Source: Mesorhizobium sp. 61-13
GTDB lineage: Bacteria > Pseudomonadota > Alphaproteobacteria > Rhizobiales > Rhizobiaceae
Assembly: GCA_001897075.1 (NCBI GenBank)
Contig: MKRZ01000135.1
Coordinates: 43,674 to 95,769, forward strand
Direction: 5' to 3'
DNA length: 52,096 nt
The notes beneath the pieces are model-generated. The model made no database searches and was not told the DNA's origin. It saw nothing but the letters and a program-made list of their open reading frames with translations. Numbering within the stretch: the first letter of the stretch is position 1; each line of letters opens with the position of its first letter. The position numbers were made by a program, and so were the translations under genes. Shown here one piece after another: positions 1 through 10,351 of the stretch.

Positions 1-1568
1 CCATAGGCTTCGCGCATCTGGCCGATCGATTGGAAGATCAGGGTCAGCATGATGCCGTATTTGCGGCCTGCGTCGCGCGCTGTTTCGAGGATGCGCAGAT
101 AGCCGAGACGAGCGACTTCATCGAGCAGGAACAGCGTCCGGCCCGTGACCTCGCCATTGCGGTTGTAAATCGCGTTGAGCAACGAGCCGATGACGACGCG
201 CGCCAAACCCGGATGCGCCTCAAGCACCTTCAAATCGAGCGCGATGAAGATGTCGGTATCGCCTTTGGTGAGGTCGTCGGTGGAGAAGCTGTCGCCTGAG
301 ATGAGGCGGGCATAGTTCGGATAGGAGAGCCAATGCGTTTCCTTGACCGCGTTGGCATAAACGCCGGAAAATGTCTCCGGCGTCATATTGACGAAGACGG
401 CCACGTTCTCGCGCACGAATTCCGATCCCGATTGCTCGTGGATGCGCGTCAGTCGCTCACGCAGCTTCGGCTCCGGCTCCGAGAGATTTGCCCGAACGCG
501 GCGCAATGTCTGGTCTTTTTCCTCGATGTGCCCAGACAGGCAAACGTCCGCGATCAACGCGGTGAGGAGCTGCATCGCGGAGGCGCGGAAAAAGTCGTCG
601 CGAGAGGATGCCGCTCGTGCGTTGTCGGTCATGATCCAGGTCGCAACGGCGACAATGTCCTCCTCCTTTGTACCGCCGAAGCGCCCGATCCAGTCGAGCG
701 CGTTGAAGCCGACCGCGGGATTGGCGGGATCGAGTACGATCACCTTGCGCCCGGCCCGACGCCGATGATCGAGGACCATCGGCGCAACCTCGCTTGACGG
801 ATCGAGCACGACCAGGCTGCCGCCCCATTTGAGCGCCGTCGGGACCGTCACCGAGGTTGTCTTGAAGCCGCCCGAACCTGCGAAGACGATGCCATGCGAG
901 GAGCCGAACGATCCCTCGAAGCAGAGTAAGGGAGACCGCCCGCCGGCCCCCCATGTCTCCCGCGCATCCGCGCGGAACGCGATCTCGGCCACGCTGTCGC
1001 GGTCGACGCGGTAGCGCTCACCGACGACAACACCGCCGGTGTCGGGAAAGAGCTTGGCGGCCTCTGGCATGCCCATGAAGTCTGTCTCGCCATGGATTGC
1101 GCGCTTACCATGAACGCGGCGAGGCGAGGCGCTGGTGAAGGCGGCATTTCCCCTCAGCGCGACGCGCAACGCGAAGCCCCAGGTGATGAGCGCCAGGAGG
1201 GCGCCGATCATGGTGGAAGGATCGAGATAGGAAACTACCGATTGGTCGGCAGGCACCTTGCCGAAGAGTAACATGAGACGGAACGTCTCGCGCACCATCG
1301 CCACCGTGACGACAAGCCCGCTGCCGATCATGACACCAGCGCCGGCGAACCTGATATTTGCCGCGCCGTTGGCGGTGAACAGAAAGATCACGCCCATCAT
1401 CGCGGCAGACGCATAGGGCAAGGCAAGACCGATACGGCCAAGCAGCAGCTTTGCGTGCTCGGTCGATCCGAACGGCGCAAGCCAGTACTCGATTCCAGCC
1501 ATGCCGATCGCGGTCACTGTCATCAGCACCGCAGGGACGGCGGCGAGAAAAAGCCTATTCGCCGTCAC
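1..1568 (-). CDS. traG: TraG, type IV coupling protein (3' end outside window)
   Basis: VirD4-type coupling ATPase that links the relaxosome at oriT to the Trb mating channel in the inner membrane. About 522 residues are in the window; the C-terminus lies beyond base 1. The N-terminus is hydrophobic with several membrane segments (about residues 5-110). A Walker A motif, GSGGFKTTS, sits near residues 230-238 and a Walker B motif, FLLDEVA, has its Asp near residue 483. The start is a GTG at 1568 that overlaps the traD stop by 14 bases; an in-frame ATG at 1523 is the alternative. It is the third gene of traC-traD-traG, the usual Ti/Sym-plasmid order, transcribed away from oriT. The identity is secure; only the start codon is uncertain. 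Confidence 0.93.
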   Translation of the reverse strand, partial: MTANRLFLAAVPAVLMTVTAIGMAGIEYWLAPFGSTEHAKLLLGRIGLALPYASAAMMGVIFLFTANGAANIRFAGAGVMIGSGLVVTVAMVRETFRLMLLFGKVPADQSVVSYLDPSTMIGALLALITWGFALRVALRGNAAFTSASPRRVHGKRAIHGETDFMGMPEAAKLFPDTGGVVVGERYRVDRDSVAEIAFRADARETWGAGGRSPLLCFEGSFGSSHGIVFAGSGGFKTTSVTVPTALKWGGSLVVLDPSSEVAPMVLDHRRRAGRKVIVLDPANPAVGFNALDWIGRFGGTKEEDIVAVATWIMTDNARAASSRDDFFRASAMQLLTALIADVCLSGHIEEKDQTLRRVRANLSEPEPKLRERLTRIHEQSGSEFVRENVAVFVNMTPETFSGVYANAVKETHWLSYPNYARLISGDSFSTDDLTKGDTDIFIALDLKVLEAHPGLARVVIGSLLNAIYNRNGEVTGRTLFLLDEVARLGYLRILETARDAGRKYGIMLTLIFQSIGQMREAY

Positions 1569-1770
1569 GACCGAATGCCTCCACGCCGATCGAGGTCAGC
1601 CGCAAGCGCTCCGCCTCGTTGTTCTTCAGACGCTGGGCCCCTTCGAGCAACAGGCCAAGCAGCAGAGCGCGCTTCTCGTAACGCAGCCCGACCTTTACGA
1701 TCAGGCCGCCGAGCTCGATCTTCTCGCGTGTGTCCTTCTTGCGCGCGTCGCTGGTTGCGGTCCGGTCCAT
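1555..1770 (-). CDS. traD: TraD conjugal transfer protein
   Basis: Small 71-residue protein between traC and traG, matching the size and position of TraD in Ti-type transfer regions. The sequence is basic and helical, with a conserved core around [20 protein letters not shown]. It lacks a recognisable catalytic motif, and its molecular role is poorly known; it belongs to the DNA-transfer and replication set transcribed leftwards from oriT. The ATG at 1770 was chosen because a GGCGAGG patch lies about nine bases upstream and the product then has the usual length. An upstream in-frame ATG at 1800 would overlap traC. Confidence 0.85.
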   Translation of the reverse strand: MDRTATSDARKKDTREKIELGGLIVKVGLRYEKRALLLGLLLEGAQRLKNNEAERLRLTSIGVEAFGRDGE

Positions 1771-1774
1771 GCGC

Positions 1775-2071
1775 TCAAGCCTCGCCAGAGCCGCCCGCAT
1801 CCGCGCTAGACGTGACCGCCGCGCTCTGCGCGCCGGCACCGCCGCTGGCGCCTGCATTCTTCTTCCCGGTCGGCTTTCTTTGGTCAGCGCGAAACCGCGC
1901 GGCGAGTTCCTCGAACGCGACAAGGAGCTCGGTGTCCTCGACCACGATCTCGCCAATCCCTGCCTTCAGCGCAATCCGGCCGATGCGCTCGGCCTCGCGC
2001 GTCTCGGAATGCTTCAACTGCTCCTGAAGGCGAGCGATTTCTTCCCTGATACGTGATGAGGGCTTCTTCAT
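1775..2071 (-). CDS. traC: TraC conjugal transfer protein, relaxosome accessory
   Basis: 98-residue protein at the head of the leftward traCDG operon, directly next to oriT. The N-terminal half is a predicted helical, charged segment ([24 protein letters not shown]) followed by an acidic middle and an Ala/Gly/Ser-rich tail. In Ti plasmids TraC is thought to assist TraA at oriT, perhaps by DNA binding; here that role is inferred from family and location. Transcription probably starts in the oriT region under the tra box at 2144-2161, divergent from traA. Confidence 0.85.
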   Translation of the reverse strand: MKKPSSRIREEIARLQEQLKHSETREAERIGRIALKAGIGEIVVEDTELLVAFEELAARFRADQRKPTGKKNAGASGGAGAQSAAVTSSADAGGSGEA

Positions 2072-2143
2072 CGGGTTGCTTCTCCGGTTGGTCCTGGCGT
2101 GACTTTGTCCGTGCCAGACTTGCCCGGAGGGCTGTCATAGGAA

Positions 2144-2161
2144 AGGTGCAAAATTGCACGT
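2144..2161. promoter_or_regulatory. tra box (TraR operator) between traC and traA
   Basis: The core is GTGCAAAATTGCAC at 2146-2159, an inverted repeat with perfect outer arms GTGCAA/TTGCAC. It closely resembles the 18-bp lux-type tra box of Ti plasmids (consensus near ACGTGCAGATCTGCACAT). It lies in the divergent traC/traA intergenic space, where a single tra box is known to drive both operons under TraR-AHL. A traR gene is present at 9337-10041, so the site is likely functional. Confidence 0.75.
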
Positions 2162-2211
2162 CGGCAAGGCCGACACTTTCGTTGATCATCCCGGCCGATC
2201 CGAAGGAACGG

Positions 2212-2250
2212 TTCCAAGGGCGCAATTATACGTCGCTGGTGCGACGTGCT
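2212..2250. other. oriT, Ti-plasmid (MOB-Q) type nick region
   Basis: The stretch CCAAGGGCGCAATTATACG (2214-2232) followed by the inverted repeat CGTCGC-TGGT-GCGACG (2231-2246) matches what I recall of the oriT core of Ti and rhizobial plasmids, which resembles the RSF1010/MOB-Q nick region. It lies in the 244-bp gap between divergent traC and traA, exactly where oriT is found in this plasmid family. TraA is expected to nick here; the exact nicked phosphodiester was not determined. Confidence 0.8.
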
Positions 2251-2315
2251 GCTCAGTGGCAGGACAGGCCACCGCTCCCGAAGAATTGTGGTTCGCAATC
2301 GGGAGCGTCGTCACC

Positions 2316-5300
2316 GTGGCCATCGCGCATTTTTCCGTCAGCATCGTTAGCCGCGGCGACGGCCGCAGCGCGGTGCTGTCGGCGGCGTACCGCCATTGCG
2401 CGAAGATGGAGTTCGAGCGTGAGGCGCGCTCGGTCGATTATTCGCGCAAGCAGGGGCTTGTGCATGAGGAATTCCTGGTTCCCGCCGATGAGCCCCAATG
2501 GGTGCGGTTGCTGATCGCGGACCGCTCGGTCGCCGGTGCTTCGGAAGCCTTCTGGAACAGCGTCGAAGCTTTCGAAAAGCGTTCCGATGCTCAACTCGCC
2601 AAGGATCTTACCATTGCCCTGCCGCTGGAGTTATCGCCCGCGCAGAACATCGCGTTGGTTCACGACTTCGTCGAGCGTCAGATCTTGTCGAAGGGCATGG
2701 TTGCGGACTGGGTCTATCACGACAATCCGGGCAATCCGCATATCCATCTGATGATGACATTGCGGCCGCTGACCGAAGATGGGTTTGGCGCAAAGAAGGT
2801 TGCGGTCCTCGCCGAGGATGGGCGGCCGCTCAGGACGAAGGAAGGGAAGATCGTCTATGAGCTTTGGGCTGGCGGAGCCGACGACTTCAACGCGTTCCGC
2901 GACGCCTGGTTCGAGCGGCAGAACCATCATCTCGCGATCAATGGGATCGATCTGCGCATCGATGGACGCTCCTACGAGAAGCAGGGCATCGGTCTCGTCC
3001 CTACCATCCATCTCGGCGTCGGTACCAAGGCGATCGAGCGCAAAGCGGCAGACCAGGGGGGGAAGCCCTCGCTTGAAAGGATCGAGCTGCAGGAAGAGCG
3101 GCGCAGAGAAAATACTCGCCGCATCATGGCGCAGCCGGAGATCGTTCTCGACCTGATTACGAGAGAAAGAAGCGTCTTCGACGAGCGCGACGTCGCGAAG
3201 GTGCTGTATCGCTATATCGACGATGCTGGAATCTTCCAGCAGTTGATGGCGCGCATCCTCCAGAACCAGCAAGTGCTGCGCCTGCAACGCGACACGATCG
3301 AGTTCGCAACGGGAAAGAGGATGCCTTCCCGTTATACAACACGGGAGTTGATCCGGCTCGAAGCGGAGATGGCACGGCAGGCGATGTGGCTGTCGAGCCG
3401 GAAGTCGCATGGTGTTTCAGGGCAGGTACTGGAGAAAACGTTCCAGAGCCATGCGCGGCTTTCCGAAGAGCAGCGGATGGCCATTGAGCATGTCGCTGGC
3501 CCTGTTCAGATCGCAGCCGTCGTCGGCCGGGCGGGCGCTGGCAAGACCACGATGATGAAGGCCGCGCGCGAGGCGTGGGAGCTCGCCGGCTACCGGGTCG
3601 TTGGCGCAGCACTTGCCGGCAAGGCCGCCGAGGGGCTTGAGAAAGAAGCCGGCATCGCCAGCCGCACACTCGCTTCATGGGAACTGCGCTGGAGCAAGGG
3701 CCGTGACCTGCTCGATGGCAAGACCGTATTCGTCATGGACGAGGCCGGCATGGTCGCCTCGAAACAGATGGCGGGCTTCGTCGACGCTGTCGTCAGGGCT
3801 GGCGCCAAACTCGTGCTTGTCGGCGATCCGGAACAGTTGCAACCGATCGAGGCGGGCGCGGCCTTCCGGGCGATCGTCGATCGCATCGGCTATGCGGAAC
3901 TCGAGACGATCTATCGCCAGCGCGAAGACTGGATGAGGCAGGCCTCGCTTGATCTTGCGCGCGGCAATGTCGACCGGGCACTGTCGGCTTACCTCGAGCA
4001 GGGCAGGGTTCTCGGATCGCCACTCAAGGCCGATGCCGTTGAAAACCTGATCTCCGATTGGAACCGCGACTACGATCCGGCGAAATCCATGCTGATGCTG
4101 GCGCATCTGCGCCGTGATGTGCGCATGCTCAACGTCATGGCGCGCGAGAAGCTTGTGGAACGTGATCTCGTCGGGGAGGGTCATGCCTTCAAAACTGCCG
4201 ACGGTGTCCGTCATTTCGACAGGGGTGACCAAATCGTCTTCCTAAAAAACGACGGTTCGCTGGGCGTCAAGAACGGCATGATCGGCCGTGTCGTCGAGGC
4301 CGGTCCGAACCGGGTCCTCGCCATCGTGGGCGAGGGCGATCAGCGCCGTTCTGTCACGGTCGAACAATGTTTCTACAGCAATCTCGATCACGGCTACGCA
4401 ACGACGGTCCACAAGTCGCAGGGCGCCACCGTCGACAAGGTGAAGGTGCTGGCTTCACTCTCCCTGGATCGGCACCTGACCTATGTTGCGATGACGCGGC
4501 ATCGCGAGGATCTGCACCTTTATTACGGCCGCCGCTCCTTCGCCTTCAACGGCGGATTGGCGAAGGTTCTTTCCAGGAAGAATGCCAAGGAAACCACGCT
4601 GGATTACGAGCGCGGCACGCTCTACCGCCAGGCGCTCGCCTTTGCGGAAAATCGTGGATTGCACATCGTCCAGGTTGCTCGGACGATGGTGCGGGACCGG
4701 CTCGACTGGACGCTGCGGCAAAAGCGAAGGATCGCCGATCTGGGGGCCCGACTTCGCGTCACGGGCGAACGTCTCGGCCTGCTGCAATCGCCGCCTACGC
4801 AAACAAGAAAGGAGGCCCGCCCAATGGTCGCCGGCGTGACGATGTTCCCCAATTCCGTGAACGATGCCGTTGGGCAAAGGCTCGACGCCGATCCCGCTTT
4901 GAAGAAACAATGGGAAGAGGTGTCAATCCGTTTCCGCTATGTGTTTGCCGATCCCGAGACGGCGTTTCGGGCGATGAACTTCGATATCGTCCTCGCCGAC
5001 AAGGACGCTGCCCGCCAGACTCTTCAGAGGCTTACGTCTGATCCCGCTTCCATCGGCCCGCTCAAGGGCAAGACGGGAATCCTGTCCAGCAAGTCGGACC
5101 GGGAAGCGCGGCGTGTGGCCGAAATTAACGTGCCGGCGCTCAAGCGAGATATCGAGCGATATGTCGAAATGCGAGTGCGCGCGATGCGGCGGATCGAGGC
5201 GGAAGAGAAGGCGCTCAGACATCGGGTCGCGATCGACATTCCCGCACTCTCGCCAGCTGCCCGCACGGTGCTCGAGCGGGTTCGCGACGCGATCGACCGC

Positions 5301-5618
5301 AACGATCTGCCGGCAGCGCTGGGATATGCGCTCAGCGACCGCGAGGTAAAGCTGGAAATCGACGGTTTCAACAAGGCGGTTGCGGAACGGTTTGGAGAAC
5401 GCAGCCTGCTTGCTAGCGCCGCGCGTGAACCGTCCGGCAAGCTCTTCGACAAATTGGCCGACGGTCTCCAGCCGCAAGAGCGCGAACGCCTCAAGGATGC
5501 CTGGCCGGTGATGCGCACCGCCCAGCAACTTGCCGCCCATGAGCGCACGACCGCAACGCTGAAACAGGTCGAGGACCTTCGGCTTTCGCAGCGCCAGAAC
5601 CCGGTGATGAAGCAATGA
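2316..5618 (+). CDS. traA: TraA relaxase-helicase
   Basis: 1100-residue bifunctional protein that nicks oriT and unwinds the transferred strand. The N-terminal MobA/MobL relaxase domain carries a likely catalytic Tyr25 (SAAYRHC) and the metal-binding HIH motif at about 142-144 ([11 protein letters not shown]). A RecD/TrwC-like helicase follows, with Walker [10 protein letters not shown] near 403-411 and Walker B VFVMDEAG about 60 residues on. The C-terminal third is charged and helical. The start was set at GTG 2316, giving [18 protein letters not shown], which agrees with the family N-terminus and has a GGGAG patch upstream; the open frame extends further 5' across oriT but is not coding there. 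It overlaps traF by ATGA. Confidence 0.97.
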   Translation: MAIAHFSVSIVSRGDGRSAVLSAAYRHCAKMEFEREARSVDYSRKQGLVHEEFLVPADEPQWVRLLIADRSVAGASEAFWNSVEAFEKRSDAQLAKDLTIALPLELSPAQNIALVHDFVERQILSKGMVADWVYHDNPGNPHIHLMMTLRPLTEDGFGAKKVAVLAEDGRPLRTKEGKIVYELWAGGADDFNAFRDAWFERQNHHLAINGIDLRIDGRSYEKQGIGLVPTIHLGVGTKAIERKAADQGGKPSLERIELQEERRRENTRRIMAQPEIVLDLITRERSVFDERDVAKVLYRYIDDAGIFQQLMARILQNQQVLRLQRDTIEFATGKRMPSRYTTRELIRLEAEMARQAMWLSSRKSHGVSGQVLEKTFQSHARLSEEQRMAIEHVAGPVQIAAVVGRAGAGKTTMMKAAREAWELAGYRVVGAALAGKAAEGLEKEAGIASRTLASWELRWSKGRDLLDGKTVFVMDEAGMVASKQMAGFVDAVVRAGAKLVLVGDPEQLQPIEAGAAFRAIVDRIGYAELETIYRQREDWMRQASLDLARGNVDRALSAYLEQGRVLGSPLKADAVENLISDWNRDYDPAKSMLMLAHLRRDVRMLNVMAREKLVERDLVGEGHAFKTADGVRHFDRGDQIVFLKNDGSLGVKNGMIGRVVEAGPNRVLAIVGEGDQRRSVTVEQCFYSNLDHGYATTVHKSQGATVDKVKVLASLSLDRHLTYVAMTRHREDLHLYYGRRSFAFNGGLAKVLSRKNAKETTLDYERGTLYRQALAFAENRGLHIVQVARTMVRDRLDWTLRQKRRIADLGARLRVTGERLGLLQSPPTQTRKEARPMVAGVTMFPNSVNDAVGQRLDADPALKKQWEEVSIRFRYVFADPETAFRAMNFDIVLADKDAARQTLQRLTSDPASIGPLKGKTGILSSKSDREARRVAEINVPALKRDIERYVEMRVRAMRRIEAEEKALRHRVAIDIPALSPAARTVLERVRDAIDRNDLPAALGYALSDREVKLEIDGFNKAVAERFGERSLLASAAREPSGKLFDKLADGLQPQERERLKDAWPVMRTAQQLAAHERTTATLKQVEDLRLSQRQNPVMKQ

Positions 5619-6145
5619 CGCGGCGCGGTCTCATTGTGTGGATTGGTGTCTCGGCCACTGCAATTCTCAGTACGTCCATCATCGCGCTGGTTGGCGGTTA
5701 CCGGCTGAACATGACGCCGAGCGAGGCGATCGGCCTTTGGCGCATCAAGGAGCTTCATCGACCAGTCGCGGTTGGTGATCTTGTCTTCGTCTGCCCGCCA
5801 CCGAGCGCGCGATTCCTGGGCGCGCGGGAACGCGGATACCTCCGCTATGGTCTGTGCGCCGGTGGCCTTGCGCCGCTCATCAAGACCGTCGCGGCACTTC
5901 CCGGCCAGCATGTTGAAATTGGTGCGGATGTCGCTATCGACGGTCAACCGATCCCGGCATCTGATGTCCGTGCGACGGACGGTGCGGGCAGGTCGCTTCG
6001 ACCCTTCGCCGGCGGCATCGTTCCGCCAGACTACTTGTTTCTCCACTCATCCTTTGCGAGCTCCTATGATTCCCGATACTTCGGACCGCTGCCGGCGTCC
6101 GGCCTTCTCGGCTCGGCCCGCCCGGTCCTCACCTTCGATCCATGA
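5615..6145 (+). CDS. traF: TraF conjugative transfer signal peptidase
   Basis: 176-residue S26-family signal peptidase-like protein. A single N-terminal membrane anchor (about residues 6-28) is followed by the catalytic Ser36 in the motif NMTPSEAIG and the general base Lys90 in [10 protein letters not shown]. In RP4 and Ti systems TraF processes and cyclises the TrbC pilin, which is encoded here at 18643-19050. Start overlaps the traA stop (ATGA), implying translational coupling. Length and motif order fit the family. Confidence 0.93.
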   Translation: MTRRGLIVWIGVSATAILSTSIIALVGGYRLNMTPSEAIGLWRIKELHRPVAVGDLVFVCPPPSARFLGARERGYLRYGLCAGGLAPLIKTVAALPGQHVEIGADVAIDGQPIPASDVRATDGAGRSLRPFAGGIVPPDYLFLHSSFASSYDSRYFGPLPASGLLGSARPVLTFDP

Positions 6146-7316
6146 CCGCTGGCCTGCGACGCTTCTGGTCCTCCTCGCAACCGCCGCCGGAATGATTGGC
6201 TGGAGCGGCCACGAGCTTGCCCTTCCGGTCGCCATGATCTTCCCGGCCCTCTGGGCGCTGTCACCGTCGCGTCTGGTTGCGAGCTTGGTATCGGCCGGAT
6301 ACTTCCTCGCCGCCTCGCGTGGCCTGCCGCAGGGCGTGGCGAACTTCTATGCTGCCGATCTCTGGCCAGGCCTCCTGCTCTGGCTGGCAGCCTCGGTATT
6401 CTTCGTTGGTGTACATGCAGCGCTCTGGGCGAAGGAACCAGGAAGATGGCTTTCGGGAAGGGGCGTGGCGGTGCGCTATCTGGTGGTAGCAGCGCTCATG
6501 GCACTGCCGCCGTTCGGCATCGCCGGTTGGGCGCTACCATTGACGGCAGCGGGCGTGCTGTTTCCGGGATGGGGATGGTGGGGTCTTGCTGCGACCGCGG
6601 TTGGCCTCATGACGATGACCTCACGGTATTGGTCGATAGCGGCCATCGTCCTGGGAGGTTTCTGGCTCTGGTCCGCCGCGACGTGGACGCCGCCAAAACT
6701 CCCCGCGGGATGGAAAGGCATCGACCTTGATCTGGGACAAAGCCTTGGGCGGGATGGATCGCTCGAGCATCACCAGGAGCTGATCGCGGCCGCGCGCGTG
6801 GCCGCAACCGGTAGCACGCGCTTCATCGTGCTTCCGGAAAGCGTACTCGGCTTCTGGACGCCGACCGTTTCGCGCCACTGGCAGGAGGGCCTGCGCGATC
6901 TTGATGTCACCGTGCTCGCCGGTGCGGCCGTCATCGACGCAGGTGGCTACGACAACGTGCTGGTGGCGATCTCGGCCGACAAGGCATCCGTACTCTACCG
7001 TGAGCGCATGCCGGTGCCGGTTTCGATGTGGCAACCCTGGCGCGCCTGGTTTGGAGATACAGGTGGTGCGCGTGCGCACTTCTTCGCCAATCCGGTTGTC
7101 GAGGTCAGGGGGAAAAAGATCGCGACACTGATCTGCTATGAGCAGCTCATCATCTGGCCGGTACTCCAGTCGATGCTGCATTCTCCCGACATCATCGTGG
7201 CGACCGGCAACGGCTGGTGGACGGCCGGAACCTCGATCATCGGGATCCAGAAAGCCAGCGTCGCCGCTTGGGCGAAGCTCTTCGGCCTGCCCATGGTCAT
7301 GTCCTTCAACACATGA
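6066..7316 (+). CDS. traB: TraB, nitrilase-superfamily conjugal transfer protein
   Basis: Protein with an N-terminal block of membrane segments (roughly the first 180 residues) and a C-terminal carbon-nitrogen hydrolase domain resembling apolipoprotein N-acyltransferase. The catalytic Glu lies in VLPESVLG and the nucleophile Cys in [10 protein letters not shown]. In Ti plasmids TraB raises transfer efficiency but its substrate is unknown. The start is unclear: ATG 6066 is the closest in-frame start before the conserved region and overlaps traF by 80 bases, giving 416 residues. An ATG at 6142 is in another frame. No in-frame ATG is present between 6066 and the first membrane segment. Confidence 0.88.
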   Translation: MIPDTSDRCRRPAFSARPARSSPSIHDRWPATLLVLLATAAGMIGWSGHELALPVAMIFPALWALSPSRLVASLVSAGYFLAASRGLPQGVANFYAADLWPGLLLWLAASVFFVGVHAALWAKEPGRWLSGRGVAVRYLVVAALMALPPFGIAGWALPLTAAGVLFPGWGWWGLAATAVGLMTMTSRYWSIAAIVLGGFWLWSAATWTPPKLPAGWKGIDLDLGQSLGRDGSLEHHQELIAAARVAATGSTRFIVLPESVLGFWTPTVSRHWQEGLRDLDVTVLAGAAVIDAGGYDNVLVAISADKASVLYRERMPVPVSMWQPWRAWFGDTGGARAHFFANPVVEVRGKKIATLICYEQLIIWPVLQSMLHSPDIIVATGNGWWTAGTSIIGIQKASVAAWAKLFGLPMVMSFNT

Positions 7317-7325
7317 AGAAAGAGA

Positions 7326-7952
7326 ATGCGGATGATTGAAGCTGCCCTCATTCAGCAATGCGCCGATCCGGGCCTCAAACCAGCGATTGTCGAGAAATTC
7401 ATTCAGCGGGTTGGGTCGCAGAACCCACTGACAGTCACGATCCGATCCGGCAACCGCGTCGTGCTGGTGCCTAAACCCGCCACGCCTGACGAGGCAATGA
7501 CGCTCATCCGCCAGCATGTCGGCCGCAACACCGTGCGGGTCGGGATCACGCAGTACCCGGCCGGTCTCGGCGTAGTCGAGGCGGGGGAACTGAAGCCAGA
7601 TATCATCGACGCGTGCGAAAACATCCGCATGGGCACGGCGCTCTTCGCCAGGGTCTATCGCATCGTCACCAAATGGTACGGCAACGCGGTCGAGGAGGCT
7701 TTCGACGACGCCATCATCGCTTGGCAGACCGGGTATTTCGAGGGGACGGCTGTGTTTCGCGCCGATGATCCGGGGGATGTCCCTTTTGACATGCCAACGT
7801 CGGAGAATCCGCCGAGCGAGGAAAATCCGAATCAGGACGAAGCGGTGGCAGAGGGAGCCGTCGGTCAGCCCAACGAGCGCGTTGGACAAGAAGACCCAAA
7901 TGAGGCGGGCATCCGTGTCGATCTTTCGGGGATTGGCGCAGGGCGCCCTTAG
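7326..7952 (+). CDS. traH: TraH conjugal transfer protein
   Basis: 208-residue protein ending the traAFBH operon, with the family start MRMIEAALIQQCADP. The first 150 residues form a compact domain; the tail (about 155-208) is acidic, Pro/Glu/Asn-rich and likely disordered. The N-terminal section resembles transglycosylase-like TraH proteins of Ti/Sym plasmids, but I see no catalytic motif I can name. Its end overlaps the convergent parE gene by four bases, with no space for a terminator. Confidence 0.85.
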   Translation: MRMIEAALIQQCADPGLKPAIVEKFIQRVGSQNPLTVTIRSGNRVVLVPKPATPDEAMTLIRQHVGRNTVRVGITQYPAGLGVVEAGELKPDIIDACENIRMGTALFARVYRIVTKWYGNAVEEAFDDAIIAWQTGYFEGTAVFRADDPGDVPFDMPTSENPPSEENPNQDEAVAEGAVGQPNERVGQEDPNEAGIRVDLSGIGAGRP

Positions 7953-8257
7953 AGACCGAAAGACCGGTCAACTGAGGTGCCCATCGGCATCCATTCTGCC
8001 GTGCAGGATCCGCACGACGATAAAGTGGTGGCTTCCACGCGATAGAAAAGGATGTGTGCGCCGACCGAGTATTTCAGGTAGCCGGCGCGCACCGTCGCTG
8101 TCCGCTCACGTTTTCGACCAGCGGCCAAGTCCTGACGGGCATCGCGGATGTCGTCCGTGTAGCGGTCGGCCTGATCAAGGCTCCAGTGTTCTACCGTATA
8201 GTCCCAGATGTGGTCCATATCGGCCTGAGCGGCTGGGGTCAGCAAAAGCTGCGTCAT
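7949..8257 (-). CDS. parE: ParE-family toxin, probably frameshifted at the C-terminus
   Basis: RelE/ParE-superfamily plasmid toxin, expected to poison DNA gyrase. The first 75 residues fit the family well (LTPAAQADMDHIWDYTVEHW, then AGYLKYSVGAHILFYRVE). After that the reading frame gives a nonsense tail, whereas the neighbouring frame reads FIVVRILHGRMDADGHLS and stops at 7968-7970, which is the usual ParE C-terminus. One base appears to be missing around 8019-8030. The product is therefore probably inactive, unless this is a sequencing error. It is coupled to parD by an ATGA overlap. Confidence 0.82.
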   Translation of the reverse strand: MTQLLLTPAAQADMDHIWDYTVEHWSLDQADRYTDDIRDARQDLAAGRKRERTATVRAGYLKYSVGAHILFYRVEATTLSSCGSCTAEWMPMGTSVDRSFGL

Positions 8258-8508
8258 CGCGCCCCGGAACCGGAAACGGCGCGCTTACGGGCCTTGAACG
8301 CCTCGAAATCAAATTCCGTAGCTTGCCCGGACTCCTCGCCCGCGATGAGCGCTGCCTCAAGCGCCCTCACCTTTCCTTCGTGCTCCTCCAGCAGGCGTAA
8401 ACCTGCGCGCACGACGTCGCTCGCCGAGCCGTAGCGCCCGCCCTCGACCTGGGTATCGATGAAAGTTGCAAAATGGTCGCCCAGAGGGATTGAGGTGTTT
8501 CGTGCCAT
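8254..8508 (-). CDS. parD: ParD-family antitoxin
   Basis: 84-residue type II antitoxin. The N-terminal ribbon-helix-helix DNA-binding part reads MARNTSIPLGDHFATFIDTQ with VEGGRYGSASDVVRAGLRLL; the C-terminal acidic region binds and neutralises ParE. Start at 8508 is supported by a perfect AAGGAGG ribosome-binding site about seven bases upstream. First gene of the parDE operon and overlapping parE by four bases. Such proteins normally repress their own promoter, which would lie in 8509-8660. Confidence 0.92.
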   Translation of the reverse strand: MARNTSIPLGDHFATFIDTQVEGGRYGSASDVVRAGLRLLEEHEGKVRALEAALIAGEESGQATEFDFEAFKARKRAVSGSGAR

Positions 8509-9017
8509 ATCAAGCACCTCCTTCTCGTTAATATGCCAACAATTGGTACAGCTACAACGGCGCGTGAATTCTCGCCGGTCGCGATGAGGGAATACCAGGG
8601 CGGGCCATTGCAGCTCGAATGGATCGAAGGAAACAAACGATAGGAATAGCATTTATCGACAACCACGGGAGGGATAGCACGAACGGATGTGGGGTCTCCT
8701 CTACGAGGAGGTATCATTCGTCGCGTATCCCGAAAATCTCATTCAGGACTAGCAGTTAGCCACGGTTGCAACTATAACCTTCGCGGGGCGGTACGCGCCG
8801 CCTTGGGGCGTTAGAACCCCTGAACACAGCGGCTGATGTCGACCGGATCGACATCGGATCCTCTGGCTTTTGGCCGGGGGCCTGCGACGTATGTCCAGGT
8901 ACCTCGGTGCTAAAGGTCGTAGGGCCCGACTGTGTTCGGTGTTCTAAACCCCCGGCTTGGGGTCAAGGGAGGAAGTCAGCGGGGGCGAACCGCGGACAAT
9001 ATCCAAGGCGAAAACGG
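8509..9017. other. Intergenic region upstream of parD and traM
   Basis: 509 bp with no convincing gene. It must carry the divergent promoters of parDE and traM. Visible structure: a hairpin CTCCTC-TAC-GAGGAG at 8696-8710, and an inverted repeat GATGTCGA-CCGGA-TCGACATC at 8835-8855. No tra box was found. No promoter could be assigned with confidence. Confidence 0.5.
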
Positions 9018-9329
9018 ATGGAACATGACGATCGGTCGCGTGGCGAAACGGTGGAACTGAGACCCGTGATTGGCCTGACTCAAGGACTTTCGAAGTCCGA
9101 TCTCGAGGTTTTGACCGTTGACGCAATCCTGCAGCATCGAAGACTCTCGGAAGAAGCGGAAGTCCTCTATCAGGCCCTTCCGGAGGAATCGCGGGCCGGC
9201 AGGGAATTCGGCGGCCCTAAACACCTCGAATATATTCGAGCCATGATTCACATGCATGCACAGATGGCGGTTCTTTCGTCACTACTCAATGTGCTTGGTT
9301 ACACTCCGGCCGTTCACGAAATTAACTGA
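9018..9329 (+). CDS. traM: TraM, antiactivator of TraR
   Basis: 103-residue protein that binds TraR and blocks activation of transfer genes at low cell density. The sequence VELRPVIGLTQGLSKSDLE and the C-terminal MIHMHAQMAVLSSLLNVLGY match Agrobacterium TraM along its whole length. Start ATG 9018 gives MEHDDRSRGETVELRP, the family N-terminus; the open frame runs further upstream without homology. It is convergent with traR, whose stop lies seven bases beyond. Confidence 0.93.
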   Translation: MEHDDRSRGETVELRPVIGLTQGLSKSDLEVLTVDAILQHRRLSEEAEVLYQALPEESRAGREFGGPKHLEYIRAMIHMHAQMAVLSSLLNVLGYTPAVHEIN

Positions 9330-9336
9330 ACGTCGC

Positions 9337-10041
9337 TTAGATTAGGTTTCGACGGATTGCGATCGCAGTAAGCTGGGTGATGTTGTAGACGCCAAATCTC
9401 TTCTTCGCATTCTCGAGGTTAATCCGGACGGTGTTATATTTGACACCTTCAATTTGGGCGATCTCCTCGGCGGTCTTACCGGCTTCGATCCAGCGCAGGT
9501 ATTTTGCCTCCTTCGGCGTGAACAGCATCGTATCTTGGGCGGTTGGTTCAGTGCGAAGGAGCGTGATGCGGGAATGTAGTTGTCCGACAGCGGCGGCGGC
9601 GGAAACGGCATCAATATCTTGGTCGATGTGAGTGGCGGTCTTGTTTGAAGCCAACGTGAACATGGACATCGAGCCGTTTGGAGTGCGGATCGGAATCGTG
9701 ACTCCGGACCGAATGCCAAAATCGGATGACGCGGAATACATGTCCTTTTGCTGCCTGGTTAGGAAGTTCTTGTCCTGCTCCCAGGACCAGATGAAAGCGC
9801 GTTGAGCTGTCTTTGCCTTTGAAACCACGGGATCAACTGCCTTGAAATTGTTTTCAAAGTAGACCCGCTGCCATTCCTGCTCATAGTTCGATACTGCATA
9901 GCTATGACCATTGCCGGCGTGGAAGAACGCAAATCGCCCAAAGCCCAGTTCTTCCGAGAGAGCAACCAGGGCCTCTTTCATTCCGTTTACGCCATGACCG
10001 ATCGCGGTGACATCAGTCAGCTTTTGCAGCCAATGCTTCAT
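9337..10041 (-). CDS. traR: TraR, LuxR-family quorum-sensing activator
   Basis: 234-residue AHL-dependent activator of the tra, trb and rep operons. The N-terminal autoinducer domain has the signal-pocket residues Trp57, Tyr61, Asp70 and Trp85 at the same positions as Agrobacterium TraR, plus SDFGIRSGVTIPI. The C-terminal LuxR helix-turn-helix covers about 172-234 (FTPKEAKYLRWIEAGKTAEE and KYNTVRINLENAKKRFGV). Start ATG 10041 gives MKHWLQKLTD, aligned with MQHWLDKLTD of the Ti protein; the longer open frame upstream is not conserved. Its antagonist traM is adjacent, and three tra boxes are in the window, but no traI synthase gene is present. Confidence 0.95.
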   Translation of the reverse strand: MKHWLQKLTDVTAIGHGVNGMKEALVALSEELGFGRFAFFHAGNGHSYAVSNYEQEWQRVYFENNFKAVDPVVSKAKTAQRAFIWSWEQDKNFLTRQQKDMYSASSDFGIRSGVTIPIRTPNGSMSMFTLASNKTATHIDQDIDAVSAAAAVGQLHSRITLLRTEPTAQDTMLFTPKEAKYLRWIEAGKTAEEIAQIEGVKYNTVRINLENAKKRFGVYNITQLTAIAIRRNLI

Positions 10042-10351
10042 TCGTTTCCTTTCCGACAGCCAACCTTGTCGTCTCGACACGGCAAGGGCCGAACTTGCTC
10101 GCAGCTTATCCCCCAGCATCACGGTTCGCGTTCTATCACGCGGAGCAAGTTTTCGAAGCCGGAAAAGGCAATTTCTTGGCTGGTTATGCGCAACAAGGTG
10201 CCCTGGGGTTTCACTTTTGCCCGCCAGAAGAATTTCGGCGCGCTGGCTGCACTCCATCGAGCATCGCATCAACTAGCAAGCTGGCAGGCAGCCGCGGACA
10301 TCTCGCCGGGGCAGGAATATCGGGGCGGATTACGTCGCAGAAGGCCCGGTT
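10042..10351. other. Intergenic region upstream of traR, downstream of trbI
   Basis: 310 bp between the trbI stop and the traR start, both on the minus strand. It should hold the traR promoter. Open frames here are antisense or overlapping shadows without family features. No tra box-like GTGCA inverted repeat and no clear terminator with a T-run was seen. Confidence 0.5.

Noticed and set aside
2631..3410. 259-codon minus-strand frame inside traA
   Set aside because: Lies fully within the TraA relaxase coding sequence and shows no domain.
5772..6065. Upstream extension of traB to 5772
   Set aside because: Would overlap most of traF; the translation there is an Arg/Ser-rich shadow without similarity to TraB.
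6621..7889. 422-codon open frame on the minus strand across traB and traH
   Set aside because: Antisense shadow of two recognised transfer genes; low-complexity Arg/Asp-rich translation typical of shadows.
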